From Bombyx mori (lineage: Eukaryota; Arthropoda; Insecta; Lepidoptera; Bombycidae): a stretch of DNA of 64,000 nucleotides. The position numbers and the translations under genes were made by a program. The notes under the pieces were generated by a model, which saw only the letters and a program-made list of their open reading frames with translations, was not told the origin of the DNA and did not search any database. Shown piece by piece: positions 32,661-42,857 of this stretch (the stretch's first letter is position 1; the number at the start of each line of letters is the position of its first letter). The DNA lies in NCBI RefSeq assembly GCF_030269925.1, contig NC_085133.1:2500001-2564000 (forward strand), given 5' to 3'.

Positions 32661-32776
32661 TTTTTTTTTATTGGCTTTGTAGGCAGACGGGCATTCCGCC
32701 CACCTGATGGTGAGTGGTTACCGTCGCCCACGGACTTCAGCAATGCCAGGGGCAGAGCCAAGCCGCTGCCGCCTAC
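32661..32776 (-). mobile_element. Family B LINE 3' end
   Basis: Poly-T, TTGGCTTTGTAGGCAGACGG, CCACGGACTTCAGCAATGCC, ending GCCGCTGCCGCCTAC. Confidence 0.8.
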
Positions 32777-32873
32777 TGATTTATTAATTCCTGTTCGCCT
32801 CCTCCATTGTTATTGGTAGAAACTTGGCTCCATCCCTGACATGAGCATGTACATGGGCGACTGTAACTACTTT

Positions 32874-33110
32874 TTTACTGGTGGTAGGACATCTTGTGAG
32901 TCCGCACGGGTAGGTACCACCACCCTGCCTATTTCTGCCGTGAAGCAGTAATGCGTTTCGGTTTGAAGGGTGGGGCAGCCGTTGTAACCATACCTTCGAA
33001 CTTATATCGCAAGGTGGGTGGCGCATTTACGTTGTAGATGTCTATGGGCTCCAGTAACCACTTAACACCAGGGCTGTGAGGTCGTCCAACCATCTAAGCA
33101 ATAAAAACTA
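32874..33110 (+). mobile_element. Bm1-type SINE, headless, part of the inverted duplicate
   Basis: ACTGGTGGTAGGACATCTTG to CAACCATCTAAGCAATAAAA. With the following 100 bp it repeats 27771-28109 in reverse. Confidence 0.85.
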
Positions 33111-33216
33111 AAAATAAACCAGGTGGAACTTGACTTAGTCTTCGGCAATCAAAATTCTTAAGGAATTTCCTACGAAATAATTGACTACAACATTCTATTA
33201 CTAAGAACAGAACACG
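33111..33216 (+). repeat. Non-SINE part of the inverted duplicate
   Basis: Contains AACTTGACTTAGTCTTCGGC and ACTACAACATTCTATTACTA, reverse complement of 27771-27870. Similarity stops abruptly at ACACG. Confidence 0.85.
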
Positions 33217-34265
33217 TGCTACTAATAAACATAAAAATACTAAGAAAAACATTATACTTTCATTATCATCGAAACATTAATAAAAAATCATTTCCGATCG
33301 CACTAGACTCGACGCTTTTTCTGAACGCGGCCGCGCGCCATATTTGTTTTTTGTCCCATTAAAAACGAGGGAAAAACTTATTTTCGAAAAAATATGTAGA
33401 TTCTTGTTTTTGTCGGTACTTTTTTTGTTTACTAGCAATAATACTAGGTCAGTGTGTTTTATTATTGTCTTTTTGACTGGTTTTATGAATACGTGAGTCA
33501 TTTTACTGTTATTCATATTTACACAATCAGAATACGGTTGTGACGGATTAATTTATTCAAAATAATTCTAATGTATTGAAACTATATGTTTAGGGCGCTC
33601 TTGTTCTATAAATTTGGAATAATTTAGGATGTTTAGAATAAGTATTAAGACGATGAAGAGAAACATATATTATAGCCAGGCATAATTTTATTCGCAGATA
33701 AGAAAATGCTAGTTCCCTCCCGCCAAATTTTCATTTGTCGATTTTTGTTACCTGGTAAAAAAAAAAAATTTTTTTATGCACCGAAATCTACCTTCACATT
33801 TTCCTCACCTCTACCACTTACTGCGCTAGCCATTCTTTAGCGAGTTTTCAATTTTAATTTACTGGCTTTTTCAACTATCTAATATCAGGATGGGGTCATC
33901 CCTTCCTCCTTATAGCTTTGTATTCCTTACCTTTCTCGAATTGATCCAGCTGTTCTCAAATGTCTGTCTTTTCAATGAACTCTGATTTAAAACGATTTTT
34001 ATAACTCCGAAGGCAAAGGTAATCGCACGCGAAACGTCCTTCGAAAACCTATGAATTTTAATTGCGCATACATCAATTAGCGCTCATAAATAATAAAATT
34101 GATATATAAACATGTCAATAATTATGTAATCGGTTTATTTCAATGGAATCAGTCATTTTAACGCACAAAAACAAAACATATTTTTCAGTATCACAGTGTA
34201 ATTTGATCACAGTAGGTTTGAGTGATACAATCGAACACACGCTTTAGGTAAGTTCTGGCATGGGA
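33217..34265. other. 1-kb unassigned stretch
   Basis: AT-rich; the minus frame 33277-33516 is Lys/Asn/Phe rich and unconvincing. Confidence 0.4.
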
Positions 34266-34510
34266 GTCTGGTGGTAGGACTTCTTGTGAGTCCGCGCGGA
34301 TGTGTACCACCACCCCGCCTATTTCTGCCGTGAAGCAGTAATGCGTTTCGGTTTGAAGGGTGGGGCAACCGTTGTAACTATACTTGAGACCTTAGAACTC
34401 ATATTTCAAGGTGGGTGACGCATTTACGTTGTGGATGTCTATGGGCTCCAGTAACCATTCAACACCAGGTGGGCTGTGAGCTCGTCCACCAATCTAAGCT
34501 AAAAAAAAAA
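34266..34510 (+). mobile_element. Bm1-type SINE, headless
   Basis: CTGGTGGTAGGACTTCTTG to CCACCAATCTAAGCTAAAAAA; well preserved. Confidence 0.85.
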
Positions 34511-34916
34511 TCGCTTACCATCAGATAGACTGAGTTGGATGTTCATTTAGGATGAAATAAAACATCCGCTTTGGAATGATTTGCTGTTTGAAACAAAACA
34601 TAGAAGATTGATTTGTTTGAAGGCAAATTATGATACTTAACCATATTATATCTACAAACCAGTTATATCGTAATCATAAATACGAGTATGTACCTACATC
34701 CATCAGCTCGGTCCGCAATGGTAAACGAGAAAAAATTAATTAACGCTAAACATATTAAACTCGCTAAAATCGGACAACATTGTAATTAATGCAATTAAAA
34801 AATTTAATTAAATTTCACATCTCAACTTTATTTCGTAAAAAAAAAACAATTATTTCATTTATATTAGTTTTCAAGAACGGGAATTTCCTTGTTTTTTGAA
34901 CTATATAGACAATGAT

Positions 34917-35425
34917 GAAGTTTTTAATACGCTTTTATTAGCTTCAGACGTATGTATGTTAGTATGTAATGGAATCTTTGAACATGATTTTGACCCCCTT
35001 CAAAACGTCGGATTAACTCGAAATTTGGCATTCTTATTAAGGACTATAAGGACCGATGACAATTCAATATTTTAAGCAGTTTGATCCGTTATCCTTACTG
35101 GGATAATCAGGATTAGCGATTTTTTATTTTCCTGAGACCCGGAGTGTCTGCGTCAAGACCAATAACTACCAGGCGCGCCGATCACCTATTTCTCGGATAA
35201 GTTACCTACTGATTCAGATGAAATTTTAGAAAAATTTAAAAAATATACCTATATATTGAAAAAATTGAAATTCAACTAAAAAATCAAAAATAAATTTTAA
35301 TAAATTTGAATTAATAATAGTGTCAGAAAAAATGATTTTATTGTAAAAAAAATTTTTCGTATTTTTTAGTTGGATTTTCTATAAATTCGATTTTTTTAAT
35401 TTTTTTAAACTATTATTTATTTTTC
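34917..35425. repeat. Unclassified repeat F
   Basis: Words ATACGCTTTTATTAGCTTC, CATGATTTTGACCCCCTTC and AAAATGATTTTATTGTAAAA recur in reverse orientation at 61565-61901. Mostly AT-rich, no coding. Confidence 0.6.
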
Positions 35426-35581
35426 TTTGTGTGTTCCTAAACCAATCAACCCATTGTGTTGAAACCGTCTTGGTACATACCACAAGAGGGCGCTGGTGTA
35501 GTTTTTTTACGGGCGTATTTTTGCCATAGATCCAGCGATAGCTCCATTGATGCTCAGGACTTAGATGCCAACATATCACCC

Positions 35582-35827
35582 CAAAAAGCAGACAATGAAA
35601 GCGCTTACCACTTTGAGAAGGCGGCACGACATGAAAACCCTCTTGTCGTGGCCGCCGATAATTACATACTCGATCCTGTGGACCGAATGGTAAACAGTCG
35701 ATTTTGCCCTAAGTCCGTCATTACGAATCGTCCCGATCCATTAACAGCGCTTTTAGGTACCTCAAGCACCGGTCACCGTCTTCGCCGAACCCGTCGCTTG
35801 CGACGAAGGGCTCGACGAGTGAATTAA
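35582..35827 (+). pseudogene. C-terminus of jockey-like LINE ORF2
   Basis: Reads SAYHFEKAARHENPLVVAAD, then NYILDP, then SVITNRPDPLTALLGTSSTG, ending RRRARRVN and stop. The block FxxAxxHxNPLVxAAxxY followed by VxTDPPDxLT is the conserved ORF2 C-terminus of jockey-clade LINEs. The subtype 2 copy at 52266-52535 encodes a recognisable homologue. Confidence 0.75.
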
Positions 35828-36031
35828 CCCTCAGACACAGGCCACTGAGTTTCTCGTCGGATCTTCTCAATGGGTCGCGTTTCCGATCCGGTGGTAGATT
35901 CTGGGAAGCACTGCTCTTGCTAGAGATAGTGTTAGCAACGTCATCATGTTTGAGCTCCGTGAGCTCACCTACTAGTTAAGGTTACGCTGATATAGCCTCT
36001 CAAGGCTATCAGCTTAGGTAGGAAAAAAAAA
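35582..36031 (+). mobile_element. Jockey-like LINE 3' end, subtype 1, with C-terminal coding
   Basis: The best-preserved subtype 1 copy: C-terminal coding (35582-35827), the full 3' UTR and poly(A) at 36022-36031 after AGCTTAGGTAGG. 5'-truncated, so not capable of movement by itself. Confidence 0.8.
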
Positions 36032-36087
36032 GATGTGACAAGGGTTAATTGAAAGCTACTTATTTACTTCGTTTCCAAATGATTCTT

Positions 36088-36220
36088 GTCCACCTGATGG
36101 CTGTCTGGAAGAGATCGCTGTTAGCGATAAGACCGCCAATTGTACTTTTTTTGTATTTAATGTATCGCATTGTTTATTTATTTTTTGGTGTACAATAAAG
36201 AATACTCTCTCTCTCTCTTA
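36088..36220 (+). mobile_element. LINE 3' UTR fragment ending in a (CT)n tail
   Basis: TCTGGAAGAGATCGCTGTTA, CGATAAGACCGCCAATTGTA and GGTGTACAATAAAGAATA, then (CT)n. This wording is typical of the 3' end of CR1-like LINEs in Lepidoptera. Confidence 0.6.
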
Positions 36221-36828
36221 ATGGAATACCATAGTAATATATTGGCATCGGATTGGTAAGATCAGAGGGTTAAGATGTGAGTGAGAGAAAACTGTAAAAA
36301 AGGGAAAAGAGAATGACAGAGAAAAGGAAGACGATTCAGTGAGCGAGGCGTAAAAAAGGCGTCAGTTAATTTTTTATTATAACAACAGAGAAGTTTTGGA
36401 AGAGAACAATAAAGTGCAACAGTGGAATACTTTTTTTTTTGCGCCACGATCCCAATTCTACATATTATGTATATCAATGCGCTACAACCTCAACTACTAC
36501 ATATGGATAATATCGATAATTCATACATGTAATGTCACGCACGTACTTACACGTTTGCATTATGTAAAATTTACATTTCGTTAATTAACGGAAGTTTTAT
36601 AATTAATTAGTATTTATAATTTATCGTTTATAAAAAAACCTGATTTCGGATTATGATCGATGGTTCAAAGATAAGTTATTTTTATTACATGACGATGGTG
36701 AATTAGTTGGCGGAATTAATTGGTTTGTTACGTCAATGTTATATTGGGAGGTCGTAACGCGGGAAACACCAGTTTGCCACCTACCATTCCTGCCTTTAAG
36801 GTCGCCGATGCGATCCTATTTGGAGGGA
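36221..36828. other. Unassigned AT-rich stretch
   Basis: Nothing recognised. Confidence 0.4.
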
Positions 36829-37070
36829 TTTTTTATTGCTTAGATGGGTGAACGAGCTCATAGCTCACCTGGTGCTAAGTGGTTACTGGAACCCATAGAA
36901 ATCTATAACGTAAATGCGCAACACACCTTGAGATTTGAGTTCTAAGGTCTCAGTATAGTTACAACGGCCGCCCCATCCTTCAAACCGAAACGCATTACTG
37001 CTTCACGGCAGAACTAGGCAGGGCGGTGATACCTACTCATGCGGACTCACAAGAGGTCCTACCATCACCA
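36829..37070 (-). mobile_element. Bm1-type SINE, headless
   Basis: TTTTATTGCTTAGATGGGTG to GGTCCTACCATCACCAG. Confidence 0.8.
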
Positions 37071-37086
37071 GCTTCATGAAACCCTG

Positions 37087-37190
37087 GACGGATGAACGAG
37101 CTCCCGGCCCACCTGGTATAAAATGATCAGCGGAGCCCTTACAGACATCCCAACATGGACGCCGTCACCCACTTTGCTATTTAGTGATAA
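37087..37190 (-). mobile_element. Diverged Bm1-type SINE fragment
   Basis: ACGAGCTCCCGGCCCACCTG and GCCGTCACCCACTTTG are the remaining landmarks. Confidence 0.55.
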
Positions 37191-37958
37191 GGCAAAACAC
37201 AATTGTCGTGCCTCTGATTTTTCATTACGCGCTGTCGGTTAATCCGTCGGTTTTGGTAAAAATCAACTGTGCTCGGGTGACGAGTGGTGCGACAGCCAAA
37301 GGAGATTGCGACCTTAGCTGTTGACACAAAGTGGCTTTTGTATTGATCGACCAAAGGCAAATCAATAAATTCAAGTGCAAAATAAACGCGGAAAGCGTTA
37401 TCAGGAAAAACCTGAGCAATCTCTTCTAGACGAGTTTCTATGCGTCAGTTGAATCAACAAAAGTAAAACTTAACCACCAACTCGAGCTATAGCAAATAAG
37501 TTCTTAAAACGAGAGGCAATAAGTCTAAAATACACAATCACGGTCCGAGACTCAAGAATTTAAAAGATTCATGACGTAATTACATAACGACGTAACTATT
37601 ATGAAACGATCACAGAGTATTCTGGATCTTAAATTCAGTTCACATAACGCTCATTTTATCTTTATTGACTAATCGAAATAAGGCATTATGAAGTATTATG
37701 ATGTAAGACGTGTTTGATACAAGGTCAGCGTAGACCGAACATCAGGTTTGGATACCCCCCGCCCCGCTGTGCGCGGGAGCAGCGTAAATAGAGGCGCCTT
37801 AGTGCTGTGACATCAACATCATACGCGGATATCACAATTAGAAACGGATATTTATACCATAGTTTTCTTTGGTGTTAACCAGTCGCGGGAATCAATTTAT
37901 AGCGTATCCAACGTTAATTCCCTTGCTTTGAGACTTGACAAACTTATAATATTTATTT
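37191..37958. other. Unassigned stretch
   Basis: Contains a GC-rich knot at 37743-37795; no gene or repeat recognised. Confidence 0.4.
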
Positions 37959-38233
37959 GAGGCCGTCAGCGCAAATGTGGTCTAAGCTTACCATAGTTGA
38001 TAAGGAGGCAATTATTTGATGATGATGATTAATTCATGAATTTTAATTTAAGTTGGCAAAAAAACAATACGCGCAAAAATAATGTTTACAAAGCTATCTG
38101 TTATCTATGGGTGAAACTATGGATAGGCCGGTTTTGCATCAAAATTTATTATTTATTTTAAATAAATTCCAATACACATATAAGCTTGAATATAAAAAAT
38201 TGTGGGTTAGGCCACTTTTGCGCTGACGGCCTC
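37959..38233. mobile_element. MITE with about 26-bp TIRs and 8-bp duplication
   Basis: Ends GAGGCCGTCAGCGCAAATG (37959-37977, extended to about 37984) and, inverted, GAGGCCGTCAGCGCAAAAG (38233 down to 38215). Two mismatches lie in the first 26 positions. Flanks ATTTATTT (37951-37958) and ATTTAATT (38234-38241) agree at 7 of 8. An 8-bp duplication fits hAT-like elements. 275 bp, AT-rich core, no coding. Confidence 0.75.
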
Positions 38234-38397
38234 ATTTAATTATTTATTTAGCTACATATTAGTTTATCCCAGACACTTGTTATACACGATCGCTTGCTCT
38301 CAAACTAGTATATCAAGTATTACGGCAACCGCAGACTGGTATCCGTACATGTTAAAAGCCCAGATAAGTAAAATGAAACTTCTTCATCACATGAATG

Positions 38398-38462
38398 TTT
38401 TCTCGATGTGGGAATCGAACCTACGACCTTGGCACAGTAGCCAAGGAGCTACTAAATGTGTC
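38398..38462 (-). repeat. tRNA-like repeat fragment
   Basis: The minus strand reads TAGCTCCTTGGCTACTGTGC, then AAGGTCGTAGGTTCGATTCC, with a B-box-like GGTTCGATTCC. It lacks a complete cloverleaf and acceptor pairing, so it is a tRNA-derived repeat rather than a gene. Confidence 0.5.
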
Positions 38463-38573
38463 ATTATGAGTTTCATTTCATTAATTTACCGGATTAATGA
38501 AATGTATAGTAAATCATTTGCTTGCTTAACCGATCAAGATAACCGGATTCATTTGGTTTCGTAAAATCCAATT

Positions 38574-38650
38574 GAGACAAGTCTCAAGTTTCAGTGATGG
38601 CACTCAAATTGTGATATCTATGAGTTCTGTAATCATTTAATACAAGGGGT
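38574..38650 (+). repeat. Bm1-type SINE remnant
   Basis: AGTTTCAGTGATGGCACTC and GATATCTATGAGTTCTGTAA match the SINE 3' region loosely. Confidence 0.4.
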
Positions 38651-38680
38651 CATGACGTCATTGACCAATTCAAAACACTG

Positions 38681-38745
38681 ACAACCCACTGAATTTCTCG
38701 CCGGGTCTTCTTAGTGGGTCTAGATTCCGATCCGGTGGTAGATTA
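38681..38745 (+). mobile_element. Jockey-like LINE 3' UTR fragment
   Basis: CAACCCACTGAATTTCTCGC and GATTCCGATCCGGTGGTAG. Confidence 0.65.
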
Positions 38746-38751
38746 ATATAT

Positions 38752-38810
38752 CCCGCGCCCCTTAGGCGTGGGGACCTCGTAGGAGGTTCGGCCCACGGAC
38801 CAAAAAAAAA
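38752..38810 (+). repeat. GC-rich tail with poly(A), unknown LINE or SINE end
   Basis: CGCGCCCCTTAGGCGTGGGG, CTCGTAGGAGGTTCGGCCC, then nine A residues. It looks like the 3' end of a retroposon different from the others here. Confidence 0.4.
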
Positions 38811-39095
38811 GAAGGCGTTTTGTGAACCTGCACTTATATGTAAGTACCATTCTGCTTACATCAATAGCACGTTAGGATTGAAAAAGTTATTTTACATTAT
38901 AAAATTTGATAAGAGAGATTTCGACCTTTTATCTTATGATGGAAATTTTCATCATGTTGTCGAATATGGACTTAATTAACACCGAGTAGAAGCTTGTAGT
39001 CGTCTACTGATGTACAGAATAAACATTATTTATTAGTACAGGAAAAATCTTTCATAAAACGAAACAAACATAGAAAGATAGCAATGAGATTACAA

Positions 39096-39183
39096 CCCAG
39101 TAGGCAGCGGCTTCGCTGTGCTCCTGGTAACGACTCACCATGAGATGGTCGGTCTGCTCGCGTGTCTACAAAAGCATTAAAAA
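39096..39183 (+). mobile_element. Family B LINE 3' end, diverged
   Basis: AGTAGGCAGCGGCTTCGCTG to TCTACAAAAGCATTAAAAAA; internal deletion. Confidence 0.65.
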
Positions 39184-39239
39184 AGACCTAAAATCCGCAT
39201 AATAATATAATAATAATAAGCCCATTTTATTTCCAAACA

Positions 39240-39493
39240 CAAATAGAAAAAAAGAAAAAAAAGAAAAAACCCCTTATCAAATAAAAATTACAAAATTAAA
39301 TATAAACTTGTGCTTGGAACCCCATTCGGGTATAGGCCTCCTCCAGCTTGCTCCACTCTTCCCTATCCTTGGCTTTGTTTCTCCATTCTTTTCCAGTTGC
39401 TGCTATTATTTCGTCGATCCATCTGCTTCTTGGTCGTCCTCTTCTTCTTTTGCCCGCTGGTCCTTCCCATGTTGTAATTTCTAATGTCCATCT
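39240..39493 (-). mobile_element. RTE/jockey-type LINE 3' end
   Basis: A-rich tail at 39240-39290 (reads in A on plus, so the tail is mixed), then coding to the stop at 39296. Truncated at the tandem 31-bp repeat starting at 39482. Confidence 0.65.
39296..39490 (-). pseudogene. LINE polymerase C-terminus
   Basis: The minus strand reads EGPAGKRRRGRPRSRWIDEI, then GKEWRNKAKDREEWSKLEEA, YTRMGFQAQVYI and stop. GRPRxRWxDxI ... DRxxWxxLEEAYxxMGF is the standard tail of RTE-type and related LINE polymerases. About 64 codons are intact with no frameshift, so the insertion is fairly young or recently derived. Confidence 0.8.
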
Positions 39494-39543
39494 TTTATCC
39501 GTATATCTCCGCTAATGTCCATCTTTTATCCGTATATCTCCGT
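39482..39543. repeat. 31-bp tandem duplication
   Basis: TAATGTCCATCTTTTATCCG plus 11 bp occurs twice in a row, partly continuing the LINE sequence. Confidence 0.85.
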
Positions 39544-39947
39544 AAAATCCGCATACGTATATTTTATCCGAATAAATTACAACGTCGCGTCCCTATTCGG
39601 AATTCGTCAAAATACTCGACACTAGCCGGCACTACCTCACAACTCACTAGTTGCGAGTCGTATCTCATCCGCACTACGTTTGTGGGCGTGCACACAGATA
39701 CATCTTGTTTATGTTTACGATTAGACAAAATAAATCTTTGTGTGTGTATACTAAAAACTAATAATAGTGAAAAATTGTACAGAATTTTGTTCACTTATTT
39801 ATTTGAAATAATGTTTTTAATTTTGTTTTTATGTTCTGGTTCTACGCGTTTGTGTTTCCCTGACCTGATTCAGTTGAAACTTTGGAAAATCGACGTTTGT
39901 TATTCAAGGATAGTTTCTGCATTGTGCATACGACATGTTTAATTATT
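39544..39947. other. Unassigned stretch
   Basis: The 152-codon plus frame 39484-39942 begins in the tandem repeat and has no motif; I reject it as a gene. Confidence 0.4.
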
Positions 39948-40060
39948 ATTTTTATTGCCCTTGTAGGCAGACGAGCATACGGCCCACCTGATGGTGAGTG
40001 GTTACCGTCGCCCATGGACTTCAGCAATGCCAGGGGCAGAGCCAAGCCGCTGCCTACCGA
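39948..40060 (-). mobile_element. Family B LINE 3' end
   Basis: TTTTATTGCCCTTGTAGGCA to AAGCCGCTGCCTACCG; near consensus. Confidence 0.85.
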
Positions 40061-41127
40061 AAGTTCCGTATTAGTCACAGGACACGTGCCGTGTAAGCAG
40101 ATTAACGAAACTTAAATATTCAGCAGGTGCCACTCTGGTAGAAGCTATTCTTGAAATCAAAGACAAGTAGGAGCACTTCAAATTGCTGATACTGGATGAT
40201 TCTACTTTACAATCGTTTTTATGTAAAATACGGCTTCAGGGGCAAGCGGGGCATATCAATCAGTTGTTTATGATTTACGTTATGGTGACGCTTACAAGAA
40301 CGAAAAATATTTAGGATTGCTTTGGAAAATTAAGTCCATGAAACCCGTCAAATTGAAGATACCTATTGTAGCCGCGAAGCGTACGTGCGTTTCTTTGATA
40401 TTTCCACTGTTACGGTTATAGCACACATATCAAGTCGGAAAGGGATCGGCACCGTATCGCCTTTCACCTCGCCGTCAAACAAGCGTCAACCTAACGTAAG
40501 CACGTAACCAAAGCGGATCAACAGCTCCGATACGTCGACTCAGCTTACTGCCAGGCAGGAGATGTGAGAGGGGCAAGGATGGAGGAATAGATGCAAATGT
40601 GGCGGAAGACAGACGTAAGCGCGGATACTATGAGCCGTAAGCGCAGGGATTGTTGGTTGACCATGCGGCACACCGCGGTTCGTACTTGTTCCGAGGCGAA
40701 TTGTTTACTTTATGATTTAGATTAGTGTGCTTTCCAGTAGGCAGTTTCATACAAAGAATACTAAATGGCTCGAGTTGATACGGCTACGATCCCTTTCAGA
40801 GTTGATATAAGTGCTATGACCCTTAGTCTCTTGAGCAGACATAGCGAGTGTCGCGTTTGCCATTTGACACGCTTTTATGGGCTTGACTTGAATCTGTGTG
40901 ACGGCATGTTTCTACGTGATTTTCATTCACTTCGAGACATACAATTATCTTGCGTATTGGAATGCATTAAAGTAAAAATAAAATTGCAACTTGCATTTTC
41001 ACGGAATATGGAGTTGGTCTTGTCAATCTCTAGTAGATATAGTGTTAGTGTCTTTGTAGATCCATTAGCATGAAGCAAGGGGGATATTATCGTATTTACT
41101 ATAGCAAGAGTATACAGTGATTAATGA
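40061..41127. other. 1-kb unassigned stretch
   Basis: A GC-richer patch at 40430-40700 and a 102-codon plus frame (40765-41073) show no recognisable domain. Confidence 0.35.
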
Positions 41128-41292
41128 ACTCCCCTCCTAGTGTTTCCCGAGCGCTACGACATGTCCTTTTTCAAACGAGGCTAGCAAAGAGTCCTCAGCA
41201 GCAAACAGCGGCCTGGCTGTAATCCTGACATGCTCGCGCGCGTGAGCGATGGTAATTACTTACCATCTTACCATCAGATGGGCCGTATTTTC
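41128..41292 (+). mobile_element. Family B LINE 3' end, decayed
   Basis: TCCCGAGCGCTACGACATGT, TTTTTCAAACGAGGCT (the end of coding), then GGTAATTACTTACCATC. Confidence 0.6.
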
Positions 41293-41581
41293 GGCCGTAT
41301 TTATTTTTCTACGAAACCACATCTAGTTCAGTTTAGCCGTTTTTTATGTGATCGATTTATTAATCCTCATATAAATTTAGTAAATTAGTAAAATATTAAA
41401 ATATTATTTTTAAAGTTATAAAGTACGAACGGAGTCGCGGACGTTTGCTAGTCGCAGCTGCGCGTGTGTGTGAGTGACTGCGCTTAGCCTGAAGTGGCAT
41501 AGACGCTTCTTTTGTATGTAACACGCGCTAATAATGCTAGACAAAAACGCATGTAGACTTAGCATGCTAATTTATAAATGT

Positions 41582-41714
41582 GTGTACGTATTGGGAATCG
41601 CGTAATTTTTAGCAAGCATCACTTGATTTATTATGGATCTCTATCAAATTATGCTTACCACAAGTACAAGCTTCTTTAGTTTTTTCATCTGTTAGGTACC
41701 GTTTTTAAAGAATA
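41582..41714 (+). repeat. Left 130-bp direct repeat flanking a Helitron
   Basis: GTGTACGTATTGGGAATCG to CCGTTTTTAAAGAATA; matches 42136-42264 with few differences and abuts the Helitron end. Confidence 0.85.
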
Positions 41715-42130
41715 CTAGAGGTCCCGCAGTAGTCGAAATTCGACTACAATTGGAATTGTAAGTTTGTACACTACTATGATTGTATTTTATACTTCTATAA
41801 TCACAAATTTCGTCAAGGCTACGCTATAAAAAAATATTAATAAAGACAAACAATATTTAATCTATTCTCAATTTGACCACAGACGTCAAGAACAAAAGTT
41901 TGACAATAAATAGTATGCATGCGTGTGTTTGTCAAATACATGGTATGTAGTGTGTGTAATGTTTTCTTAATTGATTTAATGTATCTTTTATGCATTATTT
42001 AAAAAAAATATTAGCATTGTGTACTTCTTCTCTATATTCTCTATAAGTGTGGAAAATTTCATACTCCTCCGTCCGCGCAATTTTCGTAAAAAGGGATACA
42101 AAGTTTTTGCTTCACGTATTAATATATAGA
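41715..42130 (-). mobile_element. Non-autonomous Helitron between direct repeats
   Basis: CTAG at 41715-41718, hairpin TAGTCGAAATTCGACTA at 41730-41746, 5' TC at 42129-42130. 416 bp, no coding. Confidence 0.9.
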
Positions 42131-42135
42131 TATAC

Positions 42136-42264
42136 GTGTACGTATTGGGAATCGTGTATTTTTTAGCTAACGTCATTTAATTTATTATGAATCTCTATCA
42201 AATTATGCTTATCACAAGTACAAGCTTCTTTAGTTTTTTCATCTCTTACCGTTTTTAAAGGATA
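42136..42264 (+). repeat. Right 130-bp direct repeat flanking a Helitron
   Basis: Second copy of 41582-41714, starting 5 nt after the Helitron end. Confidence 0.85.
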
Positions 42265-42465
42265 TTCCCTTGATATTCATTTTGAAAGTTTTAAATGAAA
42301 TAGCTTAATTTCTTTCATTAAAGCTTACATCATCCGATGCTTTGGACAGTTTAATGTTTCCGTGGTTAGGTTTGGTAGGTCATTCATTCAATTTGTTTGT
42401 TTTACGGAAATTTCTAGTTCCTTTTAATCGTCATAATTTTTTTCTTGCTACTATTGCTACTTTAA

Positions 42466-42505
42466 GCAGACAAGCATACTGCTCGCCTGAAGGTGAGTTT
42501 TTATC
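42466..42505 (-). repeat. Family B LINE fragment
   Basis: GCAGACAAGCATACTGCTCG then CCTGAAGGTGAG. Confidence 0.45.
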
Positions 42506-42676
42506 ATTATTATATATCATGTCTTAAAATCATAAGTATGTGAGTGGAATCTTAAAAATGAGTATCATTTCGGTAGCTTGTTTAGTAAACAAAAATGAAT
42601 ATTTTGAATTTATCCTATAGAACCAGTAATGAGCTTGGAAGCTTATTAATATATAGTATTTAATATATAATAACAT

Positions 42677-42835
42677 TATATCAAATCAAATCAAATCAAA
42701 TAATTTTTATTCAACATAAATGAAAGTACATACTTGTTGAACGTCAAAAGAACTACCGCCAATTCACAAGAATTAGCCTCCGTCCTGTGAAGAATTGGCA
42801 AGAAACTCAGCGGGCATGTCTTTTTTTTTTATAAT
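42677..42835 (-). mobile_element. Retroposon 3' end with (ATTTG)n tail
   Basis: Plus strand (AATCA)n at 42677-42701, then CGTCAAAAGAACTACCGCC, GAAGAATTGGCAAGAAACTC and AGCGGGCATGTC. A relative lacking the tail is at 54815-54882. A widespread lepidopteran LINE 3' end; clade uncertain. Confidence 0.6.
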
Positions 42836-42857
42836 TTTTTTTTTTAAATATTCATTT

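Noticed and set aside
35456..35827. 123-codon plus ORF as a host gene
   Set aside because: Its C-terminal two thirds are the jockey-like ORF2 C-terminus; the upstream part is chance extension.
36210..36221. (CT)n as an independent microsatellite
   Set aside because: It is the tail of a LINE 3' UTR and is annotated with it.
39484..39942. 152-codon plus-strand ORF, the second longest in the window
   Set aside because: It starts within a 31-bp tandem repeat and antisense LINE sequence, has no recognisable motif, and its composition looks like unconstrained DNA.
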